A stretch of 64,000 nt of DNA from Cotesia glomerata (GCF_020080835.1 NC_058158.1:7750001-7814000), one strand, 5' to 3'. Positions 14,076-29,031 are shown, counted from the stretch's first letter. Numbers and translations: made by a program. The notes: a model not told the origin generated them from the sequence alone.

Positions 14076-15128
14076 TCAGCATCTCAGCTCTTGCACGGAT
14101 TAATCACTTTCAATTCCAAGTAAAATCCAGGGAAAAGCGGTCACGCTTATCAGACGGGTAACGTATCTAAAACATAATCGCCGGTGGAAAATTGTAAGAT
14201 GCTTTTATCCCGGGGTAATTTTCGCACGTGACCGTTTTATCGAGTTACTTTTTTTTTCTACCACAAACATAACAAATAAATACATAAAGTAGATACCAGT
14301 AGTAGTAGCAGTAGTGTGTTGTGTGTTAAAGCCAGCGGTTGAAGAGAGGTCAAAAAAAGCGAAATATAAAATACAGACGATAAAAAAAAGAAGTAAAATA
14401 AACGAGATTACATTTACGAGGGAATGAAACTAATGAAAACAAACTCTTGACGTGGAAATAAGAGTAAAAATGATAAGGGGTAGGTTTTGATGGAAGTAAA
14501 GCTCTGAGGGTAGAAAAAATAAGGTTTAATTTTTTTTTATCTCCGTCAACGGGAGATGACTACGAGTGGTTGAGTGAAGGAACGGTAGAACTACCTACTA
14601 CTAAAGCTCCATCTTCTTCATAGTCCTCGCTGTCGCCGTCGTCATTGACGTCAGACGGGTCGAAGAAGTAGCCTGGGTTGACAACGACGACGACGACGCT
14701 AGGAAGATTATAAGTGTCGCGTTCCATTTGCCGTGCGCTTTTCTTATTCCCTCTCAGCGGTCCTCCGGCTCCTGAGATACCGGTATAGTACCAAAAGAGC
14801 TTTTTACACGGGAGACTCGTCCGGGTAATACCCATAACAAAGTCCCGTTTTTTCGCTCTCTTTCCACTCACTCTTTCTCGGGGTTTATACTCATACACCC
14901 ACACATATATACTAATGCAGTGGATTCCTCATCACAAGTATAGAGAGGAGAGTAGAGTAGTAGGGCGCCGTTAAATAAATCGTCGGTAAAAGGAATGAGA
15001 GGAATAAAAAAATCTAAAGAATAAAAGAGTGAGTGTATACAGTGTACAGTGCCGAGGAGAGTTGAAGAAAGCTGAGTAAAAGCACCAGCACAGAGGTAAA
15101 GTGGAGAAGTAGAGGTTGAGGTAGCATA

Positions 15129-15156
15129 GAGAGAGAAAGAGAGAGAGAGAGAGAGA
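15129..15156. repeat. GA dinucleotide repeat
   Basis: About 14 GA units with one AA interruption, inside a longer purine-rich stretch. Confidence 0.85.
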
Positions 15157-18100
15157 ATGAGGAAAAGTAGTAGAATAAGTTTGAGGGTGAGGACAAGTAG
15201 GTAGTTTGGTTCAAATTGGTCCTCGTGAAAATCGAGATAAAAACATTGCGTTGAGTCACTTAAGGTTCGCCGTCGTTTAACGACGTTTTTGTAAGAGATT
15301 GTGAGCTTAATCGGAGCTAATTTAAAACCTGAGTAACAAAGAACAAAGAACGTTAAATTAAATGGACTAAATAAATTTAAAGACATTCAAGATAATATAA
15401 ATACTATTTTTCTGCGATAAAATAATTTTAATTTTTAATTGAATTTCATTTCGAAGAATTATTTAAGCATAATGAGTCCATGATTTATGAGTATAGATTC
15501 TTGGAGAGTTTAAAGTTTGAATCAGACACACGTGACGTGATTACGATGATAATAGAACGACTTAGCGAGGTATCAGTATGTTACTTGTGTATGTGTGAGT
15601 ATAATAGAGCGCAATATAAGTAAAACATACTGAGAAAAGAAGGCAGATCGAATGAAAAAAAGAAGTCGGCAGACAAAAACACTAAAAAATCTATCGTGTG
15701 CAAAAGCTCCTCAGTGCTTTCGGAAGCGACGGGAGGCCGATTGTCCGTGTTACGCCGCCGGGGAAAAGCTTTTATAAGGGGAGTACAGATATATATCTGT
15801 ATATACACCTAGTATACTCGTTTGTTTTTGTGTTTACGCGTTGCGAGGGAGATTGGGGAGTAACAGGATCCTCGTATCTCTGGCAGTAAATACAAGGTTA
15901 TCTAGGCTCATGGCGCGGTAAAATGCTACTGCTACTGGTATTGGATAGTCTGGGTCCCGGTTTTCCCTAGTATGTGTATGTCTGGATATAATAGTAAGAG
16001 AGAGGAGTAATATTGCTGTTACTACTGCTGATGCAACGGTTGTTTTGGCGAATGTGAACTCTTATATATACAGAAGCCCCAAACTGATAGAACGCTAAGT
16101 GCATTTGGCCAAGCTCCAACCGAACAACCGTGTACGGCTTTTCTCCGCGTTAAATCCACGAAAACCCTTCTCACAACTTCTTTCGATTCTTCTACTACTA
16201 CTGCTGTTGCAAACAGTAGTAGCACGTCTCTCAACTCAACCCCTTTGAGTTCATCTACATCCACGGTGAGGATAAAAATGCGCTGCCAATTCCCAGCCCC
16301 TTCCTCGAGCTCGGTCGACGACTCTAAGATGCTTTTCCCGTAATGCCTTGCTTGGTCTTTGCGATTTTCGAGTGGGCGAGCTCGTGTAGAAAGAATTTGC
16401 TTGCGAGGGAGGAATTGAGAGAGTGAAAAAGGGTGAGAGTATATACAATTCGTTCCCAAGAGTCTCTTCCCTTTTTATATATATTTTTTTTTTCACGTTC
16501 CTTTATCGCACCGAGTTTCAACCAATTTTTACGATCAAAGCCAAGATTCCGTCCATATCGTGAATATAGACCCAAAAGTATCCCTAACCCACTCCGTAGA
16601 TCCTTTTTTGTTGCCGCGCCAAGAACCATCCCAGAGAAGCTACGGGGAAGATGAATTGTCCACTGAATATTTATCGTGCAATACGGTTTTATGTACCCCC
16701 GGTATAGATATATTATTTATGTATATTTTAGTTTAGATTTACCTCAAGACCCTGTTTTGGGATCCCTCGTGACTGTCCACTTTGGATATTGAACAGATAG
16801 CCTTTTTTATTTTACTTTTTTCTTATACCCATTTTCCTATCTTTGATTTGCTGAAATTCATCTTCCGTTCAATGGACATCGCGTGACTGAGTAAATCTGG
16901 TTTAGATACATTTTACAAACAGTCTCGGTCTATTTATGCCCCTTATTTTCTCCTCTCATATGTAAGATAAAATACAAATTTAATGGATGAATTATGTTTA
17001 TTTTGGTTTTATTCAATACCAATAAACATGAGAAGCGCGACTAAAAATAAGAGAATAAAAATGGAAATAGAAATAGATATGGATATTAAAAAGACGTATG
17101 GAGAGTTTATTTGGTGAATGCCAACATTACCAACAACGAGACGCGTACATAAGTATACTGAAGAAAAATTCCAGAGATGGTTGACTGATGTTCTGTGTAC
17201 GGCAAAAGAAGTTGAGAGGGTGCAATCGAGTCATTCACTCTGCTCCGTATAAGTATAGACAGACGTATATTATATTAAGTATGAAAAAATGTGTGTGTGC
17301 GATGTGTGATAGGTGAGATGTGAGATGTTAGACGCGAGTGGGTATGTATTAAAGTATACCAAGATATGACTCGGGAAAAGTTTGCGAGAAGAAACGTTTC
17401 TCAGAAGCTATAAGCGTTCACTCTTGGTGAGTCGGCGGAAAATGACGACTTGGGGGTAGATGAAAAGTCACAATATATGTACTCGGATAAATGTATGTAC
17501 ATGTACATGCATGTAAGAGTAAGTGGGTGTATAGTGTAGAGATCATATGTGGCTGTCGTTTTATCCTCGAGGTTGGTTCTTCCCGCTCTTTCATCTCTTC
17601 GTTTTACCCTTCGTGACTTTTTACCCTTTTACCCTTGTTGAGATAACAGCCGAGGGTCGATGTACACACGAGAGAACGCGATGACAGTGGTGTCGAGAAT
17701 GCTAAAAGAGAAAGCCCCATTCACGTTCCCGGGGGAAACTAAACTCGGGACTCGGTAAAATACCTGAACTTTCTTTTACATTTTTAATCATTTCCTCTTG
17801 CTAAAAAAAAAATTATAACTACAAAAAAGAAAAGATAAAAATATATGTGTATGTATAAAGAAGTAAAGAAAGAAACAAACAAATAATAAAAACAAAAAAG
17901 GAAAAGGGCGAAGTTGTTGCTGTTGTTGTTCTTTACATTGTATTTTCCTTGACAATATACTGGGAACAAGAGCAAGCAAGTTCGCGTTTTCGCGGTGACT
18001 TTTATTTTACAAGAAAATGTATATCATCGTGAAAAAATGTATAGGTGTGCTTTGTATGTGTATACGCTTACAATTGTATAAGCTTCCACGTGCAAAAAGC

Positions 18101-18999
18101 AAGCTGAGACACATTAGTCTCCGAGGGGGTCAACGAGTAAAATAAATGGCCCATTAGCTCGTTCAGTCTCAACTTGGATACCATGGTAACACGTACATAG
18201 TAGTTGTAGCACCTTGTTCATTCTTGCCTCTTCATTTTCTCGTCTCAAAAACGCGTTATACTCAGTACTATTATATACAGTAGACAGTATAGAGGACAGA
18301 GGACAGAAGACAGAGAAGTAAACCCATCTGATCTTCTTGTCTTTCTCATTTATTCATTTGTGTCTCGTAACTAAGCGCTAATTTTCAAAATTATCTCGTT
18401 AAATTTAACGCCAGCAATATTACATTATTAATGCCAAAGGTTATAGCCTGAGATAAGAAATTATTTTTTTCATCTCTTATACTTTCTTTCTCATTAAATT
18501 TTTACGGCTACTTGTATAAATAAGCTTCTTTTTAACTGCATAAAATAATTAAAATTAAATTTTTATAAGGAATTAATTTTTCTCGCTCGATAAAATTGAA
18601 ATTTATTAATCGTTCCCATAAAAAATAATATTCCAAAACGTTCGAACATTTATTTTATTATCGTGATACTGAAACCTCGAAACAATATTACATTTTAGAA
18701 TATATTATAATAAAAATATAAATAAAAGTATCATCTTTATCTTTATTGCCAAAATTGTAAGACAACCCGGGTAGGAATTTAACTAAACAGCAAATAAACC
18801 CTGACATTCGATCGACTAAGTGCATGAAACAAATTTCCTGGTGAATAAACTAAACTGCGTGTTTGACTTTGAGCTCGTTTACTTTTTTTCCTTCTATTCG
18901 GTCTTTCTTCGATAAAATTGAATTGAAATCCAAGTTCCGGATCATAAAGTTCTTCAATCCAACGCTGAAATGATAGAGTAGCTACAAACTTTATAGATT

Positions 19000-19005
<6 letters not shown>

Positions 19006-19085
<80 letters not shown>
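19006..19085. repeat. TA dinucleotide microsatellite, 40 units
   Basis: A perfect TA array of 80 bases, the longest in the window. It explains the IYIYIY-type open frames on both strands here. Confidence 0.97.
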
Positions 19086-19090
<5 letters not shown>

Positions 19091-22000
19091 ATATCGTATC
19101 CTGCAGTTACAGCAACAAAAATCACAATAATAATAATAACAGTAATAATATTGTTCATAAATATAATAATAAATATTCAATAACAATAATAACAACCACA
19201 ACGGTTACATAGAGCCCGAAGAATCAATACAAGGCATAGCTTTTAATATACATTATTATTGAAACGATCCGAACGTCGTATAGATAATAAAAGATGGTTG
19301 TAGAGATAGCAAGAAGGGTTTTTATTTTTTTTTTTTTAAATAAAGATCGTAAACTTGTATTTAGAATAAAGAGTGTACACTGTAAATAATAAAGAGCGTA
19401 AACTTATATTTAGTATAACAGGATTTTATTCAGACATCAATAGACTCATTTAAAAGTAACGCTGGCATCGTCGATTACGAGATAATTGGCATTGTCTTAC
19501 TTGAGGATGCAATCGATCCAATGCAGTGATTATAATATGCAGAGCCACTCAATGCCATTGTTAGAACGTATCGCAGAAGCATAATAAACCAATAGAATTA
19601 TTGTCAAGTTTCAATATATATACGTATTATACACATATGTATATATTAGCATGGTACATAAACTCGGTTACGTGGATACGTGATTCGTGCTCGCAAATAA
19701 TCCAAGTTATATAGTTAAACAAACACACTGTTCTCTGTGAAATTGCACGCGGAACCATTTTGCTTGCGTCATTCTACTAATTGCGCGTCATTTGCAGTTA
19801 TATCCAACTCAAGTATACCCAAGTTTTACCTCTTTATCGCCGGCTATTTATTTTCTCTCTTACTCCTTTTAATTAGCTTAATTATTTTATCGTTCATTAT
19901 AATTGTTACGATAAGCCGGTTTTATTTTTTTTTTTTAATTTCCTTTATAGTTATTTCATTATTATTAATTTTTTTTTTTTTTTCTTTCCATTATTATGCA
20001 ACTCAGCGGACAAAATATGAGCTCGCAAAAAGGTCAAATGCTATTGCACTCTGAAAGGATAACGTGTTGAAAATAAATATAGAAATAATAAAAGGTTTGC
20101 ATGTATTAGTTAATGCAATAAATCATTAAAGAATAGCCTATGAGGTTTTAGTGGGGACTAGCTGCGGCTCGCCACATCCTCTTGGGTCAAACTTACGGAA
20201 ATTCGCGGTCTCAGCACCTAATATCAGGTCAATTTTATCGCCCAAAGTCTACATATATGCGCTGGAGCATTTAATGCAATTTAAACATAATTACCGGCAT
20301 AAAAAATATTTTATTAAGATGATTTAAAACAATATGGTAATTAACTAATTATTAATTAATTATTTTTCTCATTAAGAATATATTTATTAAAGTTATTAAA
20401 AAAAAGTAAAATCTCATTATAAAATCTTTATGCAAATTAAATAACCACAAGAAATAAATTAAGGATTATGTCATCCATAATCAAGCATTAAATAACCTGC
20501 TATAAATATTATCAGAGAAAAAAAAAAGAACTGACACACCCGGCTACGCTAGAGGCCTCATGATTGAGACAAGACACAAAAACCAAGCTACAACATCGTC
20601 AACAAGGGCAGAATGAATCGGGAGTAGAGGGAGAACCACTCCTGGATACGAATAATTACGTCGTAGTTCGTAGTTCGAACTTGCCCTTTGGCTCTCCTCA
20701 TTTTCGTATCTACTACCTGGTAGCTACCACCACGACATCACCGCGTTTAAACTTATGGACATCCAACAGACCAACACACTATTTCGGGGTAGATTGTGGC
20801 TCATGGGCTACGGCACGTGACACCGTTATCGTAATAGTTTAGTTCGTAGCCCTTTCAGTCTCTCTTTCTACACTTTACACTCTACATTCTACACTTTCAT
20901 TTCACCAGCTCGGCACCCCTCATTTATTCCAACTTCATTTTCTTTTATTAGGCTGTTTAATTCAATTTCACCAGGTGCAAAACCCACTCGCCAGCTGCTT
21001 TGACGTGAAAAATTAGTCAAAAAAACTAAAGTAATAAAAATAACAAAATAAACAGTACGAGCTTAGAAAGGGGAATAAGAATAGAAGAAGGAAGGACACC
21101 AATTGGGCAACAAAAAACCTTTATAATTACATTATTATTACTATTATTGTAACAATATTTATTGTATTTCATTCTATCCAAGTTATACTGCGTATAAACC
21201 GCTTGATATTCTAATACATCGTAATTTTATTTATCAAGATGAAACGATTCAATCTCGTTGATCGGAGGTTTTATAACCTTCAGGCAGTTTGATCTTACTC
21301 GCGTGATCTACGCAGGCAGAAGGGCAGAGAAGGAAGAGAAGTTGAAAGGGATTCAGCAGAAGGTCCACAGTCTCTACTTGTGTAGTAGACAGAGCATACA
21401 TTGAGAAGGATAATAAAAAGACAGCTCGGGGAAGGTGAGGAGGGTAGAAAGGAAAAATAAAGTGAAAAGAGCAAAGGGAGGCATGGATAAGAGATACAAG
21501 TACAAGAAGAAATGGCTCATCCGTAAGTGGTAACGCTCAGTGCATGCCAATCGTGAGCCGTATATCTTGTCGGCTCGATCGTATCTCGTCTGCTCACTCT
21601 CCAAAGCTCTTACTCTTTATCTCGAGCGCTCTCTCTTCATCCCTCATCTCCTATCTTTATAACGCCGAGAAAAGTTACCCGCGAGCCAACAGGATCTACG
21701 GGTTATCCCGTATCGGCTGCACAACCGTATCGCCAGATACAAATTGTGCTTTTAACTTATGCGATGATGGACTACACTCCCTATATCATTTCTCTTAAGA
21801 TTTAACTCCGAACGGCTCACCAGCTTCAATTTCCGCGATACTAATACTTAGATAATCTCTGATATATAAACTTAACATATATTTATTCTTTTCTATACAT
21901 AACTTATCTGCAAAAAAATTAATCCGCGTGTTACATTTATGTTCAAGTTTATTTATGTTCATTATTTTAAGCACTGAATAAATAAAATGAAGAAAAAAAA

Positions 22001-23148
22001 AACTAATAATACCGAGAAAGTGTCCATGAAGTTGGCACGCTGTGGTGACCTCGTTTGAGACCTTGATAATTGAATTTTTCACTGGTACTTACAACCAATG
22101 TACACATATTTATTTAATACCCGTGACACAGTACACACAAGGATTAAAGTTTGAGAAAAATGGACGGTGGTAAAATGGAGTAATCGTTATTATTCGTAAG
22201 GACGGAGGACAGAGTGAACAAGGCGAGAAAGGTCTGGTGGCCTTGGTATGTATGTTCTTGGTTGCGATCATGTTCATGATATTGTAGCACTGGTTTATTT
22301 ATACAAGTACGGGGATGGACATTCTGCATGAGTATGTATAATGTGTAAACCGTACTATATGGGTTTATGGTTTAAAATCAGAGGGGGAAATTATCGAGCG
22401 AAAATAATCGGCGCAGTTGTGATGCTTCAGAGATAATAAAATTAAATCGCTGTGAGAGTCGATGTTTATAGCTCAGCGAGTTAGTGGTTTACTCTTGGGG
22501 ATAAAAAGTTATGCTCTATACATACATAATATACCCGTAGGTATACATACAAACATATAAAGCAATATGGTTTTACCTCTCGTAATTTTTTATTTCTTTC
22601 CATCATCTCCTCCATCAACCTAACCGTTCTCCTTCTATCCTCCTATTCTTGTGTCCTCATTCGCCTGCTCCTCCAACGTTCTTTATTCTTTTATCATTTT
22701 ACCTCAACTCTACTACTATACTCCTATTCATTTTTTACGCCGTCGTGAAAGAGATATTTGCGCCTTGTCGCTTCCAGTCACGCGTGCACGGCCTGGCAAT
22801 TTTTTAGCAACCCACCGATGCCGAGAGATCACTCTGCTCTGAACGAGGTGATACCAACGAGAGATGACGGGGGTGTGGCCCCACGATTTACAGTGAAAAA
22901 TATAATAAAATCAACCTGACACCAACCCTACTGACAAATACTATACATACCTTTTTTTTTTACTCTCGCGGCTGAAGATTGTTCCGTCGTATCACTAAAA
23001 AAATTTATCATTTATATTTCGTATTTTACTTTTACGTTACTCTCCATAAATTTACCTCCATCAGTTTGACTGGTTCAATTTCTATCTTTGCCTCCGGGGT
23101 CCGAGGTCGTCAGTCTTAACGTCCGCTAAACAGATACACGATAACAGT

Positions 23149-23177
23149 TATATTATATTATATTATATTTTATTATA
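23149..23177. repeat. TATTA pentanucleotide repeat
   Basis: About five imperfect TATTA units in AT-rich DNA. Confidence 0.75.
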
Positions 23178-26100
23178 TGCATAACACAACATCAGACATA
23201 ACGATTTCATTATTATTTTATTAAATCGGTTCTTCTCCGATGTACCACGTCACTCAATGTCATTCATCATCGAGATTTTATTTAAATAAATTATCTCGAG
23301 TTACGCCAGGCTGTTTATAGGTCAATTACGTAAACTTTAACCGCTAAATAAAGTATCCCACATAATGAACAGCGATCCATAACAAGATTTGTCTGAAATT
23401 AACCATCACATCATCATCATGATTATTCACATCACTGCACTGTTCTATCACGAGCACGGACAAGTTTAATAAAATTTTATTGACCGAGATAAATAATGAG
23501 TTACGTGAAAATTCATTAGAGAAACAAATTACGTATTAAATAAACAACCCGGTAATCTGTTATGTCACGATAAACAAAGCAAAGATGATTGGAATAACAA
23601 AACGAAAAAAAAAATATGTGTAATATATTATAATAATCGGGCACTAGACGGTAGACGGTTATCCTAACAGAAAGATCACTGGGTGATGACTTTAGCGTAG
23701 CAGTATGTGGCTACATATGCACGTGTAACCATCACGGGTAGTAGACACACTCACACGGTACAATGTTGTGTATCTCGAGAGACAATCAGCTACTAATACG
23801 ACAACTCACACGGTGACACGCGTTAACGCGCGTGATATATCCAGCTTACTAATTACAACAACTTATCAGCAGTAATCTGTTTCAAGTGATGGACAGACAT
23901 GTTTATTTTGCGTCACGTGTCGCTTCAACCGAAACAAATCTAACAAGAAAAGCTACTAAAGTCCTGCCCTGGCGTACCCTGCTTCCCATACGTCCAAACA
24001 TGAATGACAAAATGAGACGAGGTCCGAAAATTAATTATGGTAATATTCAAAAAAAGGTTGTCCTTGATAAATGATAATGTTAATAAATAAAAAAAAATTA
24101 TAAGACATCTTAACAGGAGTGACGAAACTTGATTCAACTTGAGAAAGATCTCATTACAGATTCAATCGATAAATTTGCATGATTTAATTCATGAGCATCA
24201 AAAATCTGATGGAACGTATACATTATTTTTATTATCAGTTATTTCTTTATTTTTATTGCTGTTAATTTATTTTTTTTTTTTTTATTTTTTTGAAATACAC
24301 GGCGTGGCGTTTATTTGATGTTTATCACGGGGTATATTTGACGCGTCAATAGGTGCGGGAATGTGGCGTTGGTGAGTAGAGCGATGCCCCCGAGGCGATA
24401 TTCCAGTACCAGTAGTATAGGATCGTATAATCGATTCGTTAGTATTCAATGCGGTATGATATCGGTCGCTGCTGGTGTGAGCCACCAGCAAATGTGTATA
24501 ATATATTAACCCGAGTATAATATGAAAACGTAACTGACAACATAACAGATTAAGAGCGTGTGTATATGGTATGCTACGGTAAAAAATAAAAAAAAAACAA
24601 GTAGAGTAAAATAAAAAAGGGCACCAGCGGCAGCAGAGATGAGAATCGTCACACCCACGCTCGGTAGGCGATCAACCTCCTTCTTGCCTTTATCTTTCTC
24701 TTTACAACTCATATACACACCGTATGCCGAGCAGGACAGCTCGAGGGTCGCTGGGTAGCTTTTATTTGCGCGAGAAATCGTTGTAGGTAGTATCATTTTA
24801 TCCTTACACAGCGGCGTCTCTTTGTGCTCGCTGTGGTGAATAACCGGAGATTTATGCCCGGTCCCGTGTGTTCCGATTCAAAGAACCGGTTCACCGATTA
24901 TTTTCAATTAACTGCTTATATGCCTTTCGAAACTCCAAATATATTTATTTTATTAATCTTTATTCATTTTTTCGTTTACTCGTCATTATTATTTTTTGTT
25001 TTGTGTCCGAGAAATGGATTAATCGTGTTACGTGTAATAAATTTTTTATTGCGACATTAGTCAGCAATTTTTTTTATTAAATATATTTTGATACTCATTC
25101 TTACAATATACAATAACAACAATAAAAAATAATAATATATTTACTTCAATCAAGGTTAGAGTTCGCGGTACAGTTACTTTTTAAAGCGACTAATTACTTC
25201 TGACGAGTATTAAATACAAATCATTTAAATTTACATTTAATGAGTCCAGTATAAGTTTTTGCAGTAATTTTGATGGATTAAATTTTTTTTTTTTAATTAT
25301 CTGACATTTTTATCTAGTAAAAAGTCATAAATCCGGTCTATTTAGTGATGATAGTTATAAATTGTTGCAAGAACTCATAAACAGACATGCTAAATATCCG
25401 AGATTGTTGAAGTAAGTGTAATGATTATGACTTATGACTATTTAAAAGTTGACGGGCGTCAGTATAAAGGATATTAGCGTCGTTAACTAGCGTAGCGTTT
25501 TCTTCTCAGCTGCCATGTGATGACAGAGCGACAAGGGTACCGGTTGCTAATTGGTTATGCACCGGCGAATATCCTAGTAATATATTTAATAGTGTGAGTG
25601 GCAGCCACGAGTTAAATTCATGTGTCAGTAGTTGATTTGTATGACAGCTGGTGGATTAAATAACGAATCGAAATATTAATGGGAAATTTAATATCGCTAT
25701 TGATGAGAGTAACTCCCGGCGCAGTGAAGACAGAAATAAAAAAATTGATAAATGTTAAATTAAAGGGGATAATACTTCGCCTATAGAGAGTACAGACGAG
25801 TATATATATTTTAAAAATTATTATTTATTATTAACCTCTTATATTACATTACATAATATTTTATTTCATTTGATGCAAGTGAACTCGGAGAATTTTTAGC
25901 AAATAAATAGCGAGTGGATGCCACTAAGTGACGGGTTCAGTTGCGGTTGATTAGCGCCCGAGCACGAGGGTGTTCAAGAGTAATCGCGTCAGACGCTCGG
26001 TATGGAACTCTGAGAGCGTGACTGGCCCAAGTTATCTCGCTCGGATGCCAGTAGACGAGTACCAACGAATAACGGAGATAAATGTATAAATATATATAGA

Positions 26101-27107
26101 AGATAAAGGGAGAGCGAGAGAGGATTTCAGAATAAGAATGGGAGTAAGAAGAAAGAGTTGAGGACCACCCTGTTAGCGAGACCGGCTGTCTCCTACCGAG
26201 CTCGATCATCCTTGCGGTTAAATAATCGGCCTCGTATTTTCCACTGACGGCCTTGAATCATTGCAGCTTGTCAAGCGGAAATAAACAGCATGAATCAACT
26301 TTAAATATTTATCAAGTAGCTCTACGCTATTATTTTTTATTATTTATTATTTATATTTCATTCTCTACCCACAGCAATAATATTTACGGCCATAAAACTG
26401 GAAAACCGATTGCTGAATTTGTTTCTCGGTCAATATTTATGGCCCATTAAATCTAAATAAAATAAAAAATAAAAAAAACCCAGAGTTTATTTTTTCATCA
26501 AATCAAACAGAATAAAACCCGGTAAAAGCGCTTAAGAGGATCAAGATGTTGCCTAAAGATTGCGAGTATTTAGCTAAAAGGATCATGTTGAGGTCCCGAC
26601 CCCATCTCATTAAAAATGAACACACATGTATAATAGAGTTGAGTTTATTTCATCTGAGTCTGAGTCTGAGAATCATCATCATCATCTTCCCGGCTCCGGA
26701 GACTCTAGATATATAATGCTCATGAGTACGAGGGGGAAGAAGAAGTTAACTGGCGTTGATGCACCTGGTACGAGCTGAGAAAACGAATGCAGGTGCAAGT
26801 TATCCAGCCCAGCTCGGAGAAGAGTTTCTGGAATGCCGTGCAATTATTCCAGCGTATTATACATCTCTCTTTCTCGTCACCCGTCCTTCTTTTTATGTCT
26901 TCTGCTGTCTCCGAGTTGCCCGCCCAAATTATTTTAGCCGGTAGCAAAAAAAAAACCCGTCTCATCATGCCAATACAACAGGCGTGACTTTTATTATTTA
27001 GCTTGAGAGCTCAACCTAATATTACCGAGACCTGAAATATATATCACTCGTTTTATAATACATAATAATATAATAATGCCTATTTAGTTTGTCTTATTAT
27101 ATTATAT

Positions 27108-27132
27108 TAAATAAATAAATAAATAAATAAAT
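27108..27132. repeat. AAAT tetranucleotide repeat
   Basis: About six units of AAAT/AATA in tandem, preceded by a short ATTAT repeat. Confidence 0.85.
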
Positions 27133-28202
27133 ACAAAGAGACTCAATTACATGAGTAAGCATTACTCAAAATGGTCTGCTGGTATTTCATTCGTTAAGTA
27201 ACCACTCTTGAGGATAATACCGTGTCGATAAACTCGGATTACTGGACGTGGATATGGATGGCAAGGTCAATTTGCCGATGTGAGTAGATGTGGAGTATAG
27301 GAGTAGCACAGAGAGAAGAGAGAAGAAAGAAAGAAGTTACTGGGTTCGAAAACGAGGGGCCGGAAGTCGTGTGTCGAGTGATATCATTGAATCGCTCGGT
27401 TGATCCGGCCATCAGACCCACTATGGTATCGTCCTGCTGCGAAGAATAGAAATACGTGACCAGCGATAATGGATAGATAGGGAGGGTGTAGTAGGAACTA
27501 ATAGATATAAATATATTATGCATTACACACTCCACATTACATAAAAATATTTATGTGTATGTTTTGTTGCTCGTATGTAATGTAAGAATGGTTATAGAAC
27601 TGTTATACTTTGCTATTAGTCTCCGCCTACGTGTGTTGTACGTCGCTTAGGGCCCACGTGGGTCGTTGACACTGACGCAAACATTTCAAGGCGAAGGCCA
27701 CATATCCTGACACGTTGGCAATCAATAATGTCAATCAGACAATTAAAGCTGTACATATATATACCGTAGAGTATTATATTAGTACCACGTTCTGTAGTTC
27801 CCTTGAGTCGTCATGCTTGAGAAGTTTATTCCGCTAATCGCTATTCAATTATTTTTATTCATGTTATTATTTATTATATTCTACAATCATTCACTCTAAT
27901 TATCTTCTGCCTGCGCAGTTTATTGTCCGTCAATTTTTTTTACAAATATAATTTATACTAACAAAAAAAAAAATCTTTTTATTGAAACGCTTCTTATAAT
28001 TACATTTTATAGATCGTTAAATCCAGTATATAAATAATTAATTTTGTCTCGGATAAAAAATTAGCAGTAAAGTAATTTTAATCTGATTATTTTCCACGTC
28101 AATAAAAATTCATCGAGTTAGTTCTAGAGTCATTTATCGTAATTGAAAAAAAGTTATAATAAAAAGTGTAACTAGAGGTTGATGCTGGAAGATAAATACT
28201 TG

Positions 28203-28261
28203 ACAATTTTAGCACCTATGTATGTACCTGAGGTAACATCAGGGTACATAGGTGCTCTTGT
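28203..28261 (+). other. Compact stem-loop, pre-miRNA-like in shape only
   Basis: The arm AGCACCTATGTA at 28211-28222 pairs perfectly with TACATAGGTGCT at 28245-28256. Inside it, CCTGA pairs with TCAGG across a small internal loop, and outside it ACAA (28203-28206) pairs with TTGT (28258-28261). That makes about 21 paired bases around a 7-base loop. I do not recognise either arm as a known insect microRNA, and the stem is short for a pre-miRNA. It may be a small old palindrome. Confidence 0.35.
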
Positions 28262-29031
28262 ATTGTATATTACTAAGCAGTTGACCGTACACTATCATAT
28301 CATACATGTATTTTGTGTGTTTTGCTGTAGATACAGTATATACATATATATTTATCAGTATCATGTATGAATTATTACGGTCGACGAAGCAAGCTATATC
28401 TCGTTATACTCGCGGCAAATAACAACGGACCGAGAGTCAAGCGTGGAGAGTAGAGAGTATATAGTAGCAGAGACTGAGGATGAGGATGAGAGTTTAGCAG
28501 AGGCCGTACAGCGTTATTAATAACTAAGAGGAGGCTGAAAAAGATAAAGAGTCAGCTTGTCATTATATTTTTCTCTGTCATGAACACATTATGTTGCTAT
28601 ACACTATGCAGTGGAGACTTTACTAGAGAGACTTAAGTAAAGTGGTAGAGCACTCGCGGCTATCGCGCTTAATACGAATATAACAACCCAAGTAATGTAG
28701 CTAACTAAACAGAGATATATTTCAAGGCGTGAGAATAATTACCCTGCATACTTTGTCCTCAGGCGACTTCTTATTATTACTAAAAGCTCATTGTCCATTA
28801 TACCCTCCACAAACACATGATAATTATATTTAATTGTGAGTATTGTAATTTACATACAAGTTAGAAGAAGTTAAGTATAGGAGTGGATTAAACGAGCAAA
28901 GTTAGAGAGAATAACCCTTGACTCAAACTCGCTGACTTGTACTACTTATTAACACTCAGCGCCATCTCTTATTGTCTGGTAACTTATTATTATATATTAA
29001 CTGGTTTTATTATGATACGAAAGTATAGAGC

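Larger units (their letters stand above)
14076..28202 (+). other. Intronic sequence with no supportable gene
   Basis: Mixed AT-rich DNA with purine-rich patches (14280-14530 and 15000-15200), a GA repeat, an 80-base TA array and an AAAT array. A short GC-richer patch at about 20155-20275 (containing ctgcggctcgccacatcctc) stands out from its AT-rich flanks and I cannot assign it. Open frames such as 14560-14904 (minus) and 20564-20842 (plus) show no recognisable domain. Confidence 0.45.

Noticed and set aside
8139..14231. Shared 15-mer aattttcgcacgtga at 8139-8153 and 14217-14231, containing an E-box
   Set aside because: In a 64-kb window about one or two 15-base matches are expected by chance, and AT bias raises that.
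14560..14904. Minus-strand frame of 114 codons with an acidic tail (DPSDVNDDGDSEDYEED)
   Set aside because: The acidic and poly-Val parts come from GAC/GTC-type trinucleotide runs; no splice context, no homologous domain recognised.
20970..20985. CAG|GTGCAA as a second recursive splice site
   Set aside because: The acceptor part is reasonable but GTGCAA is a poor donor.
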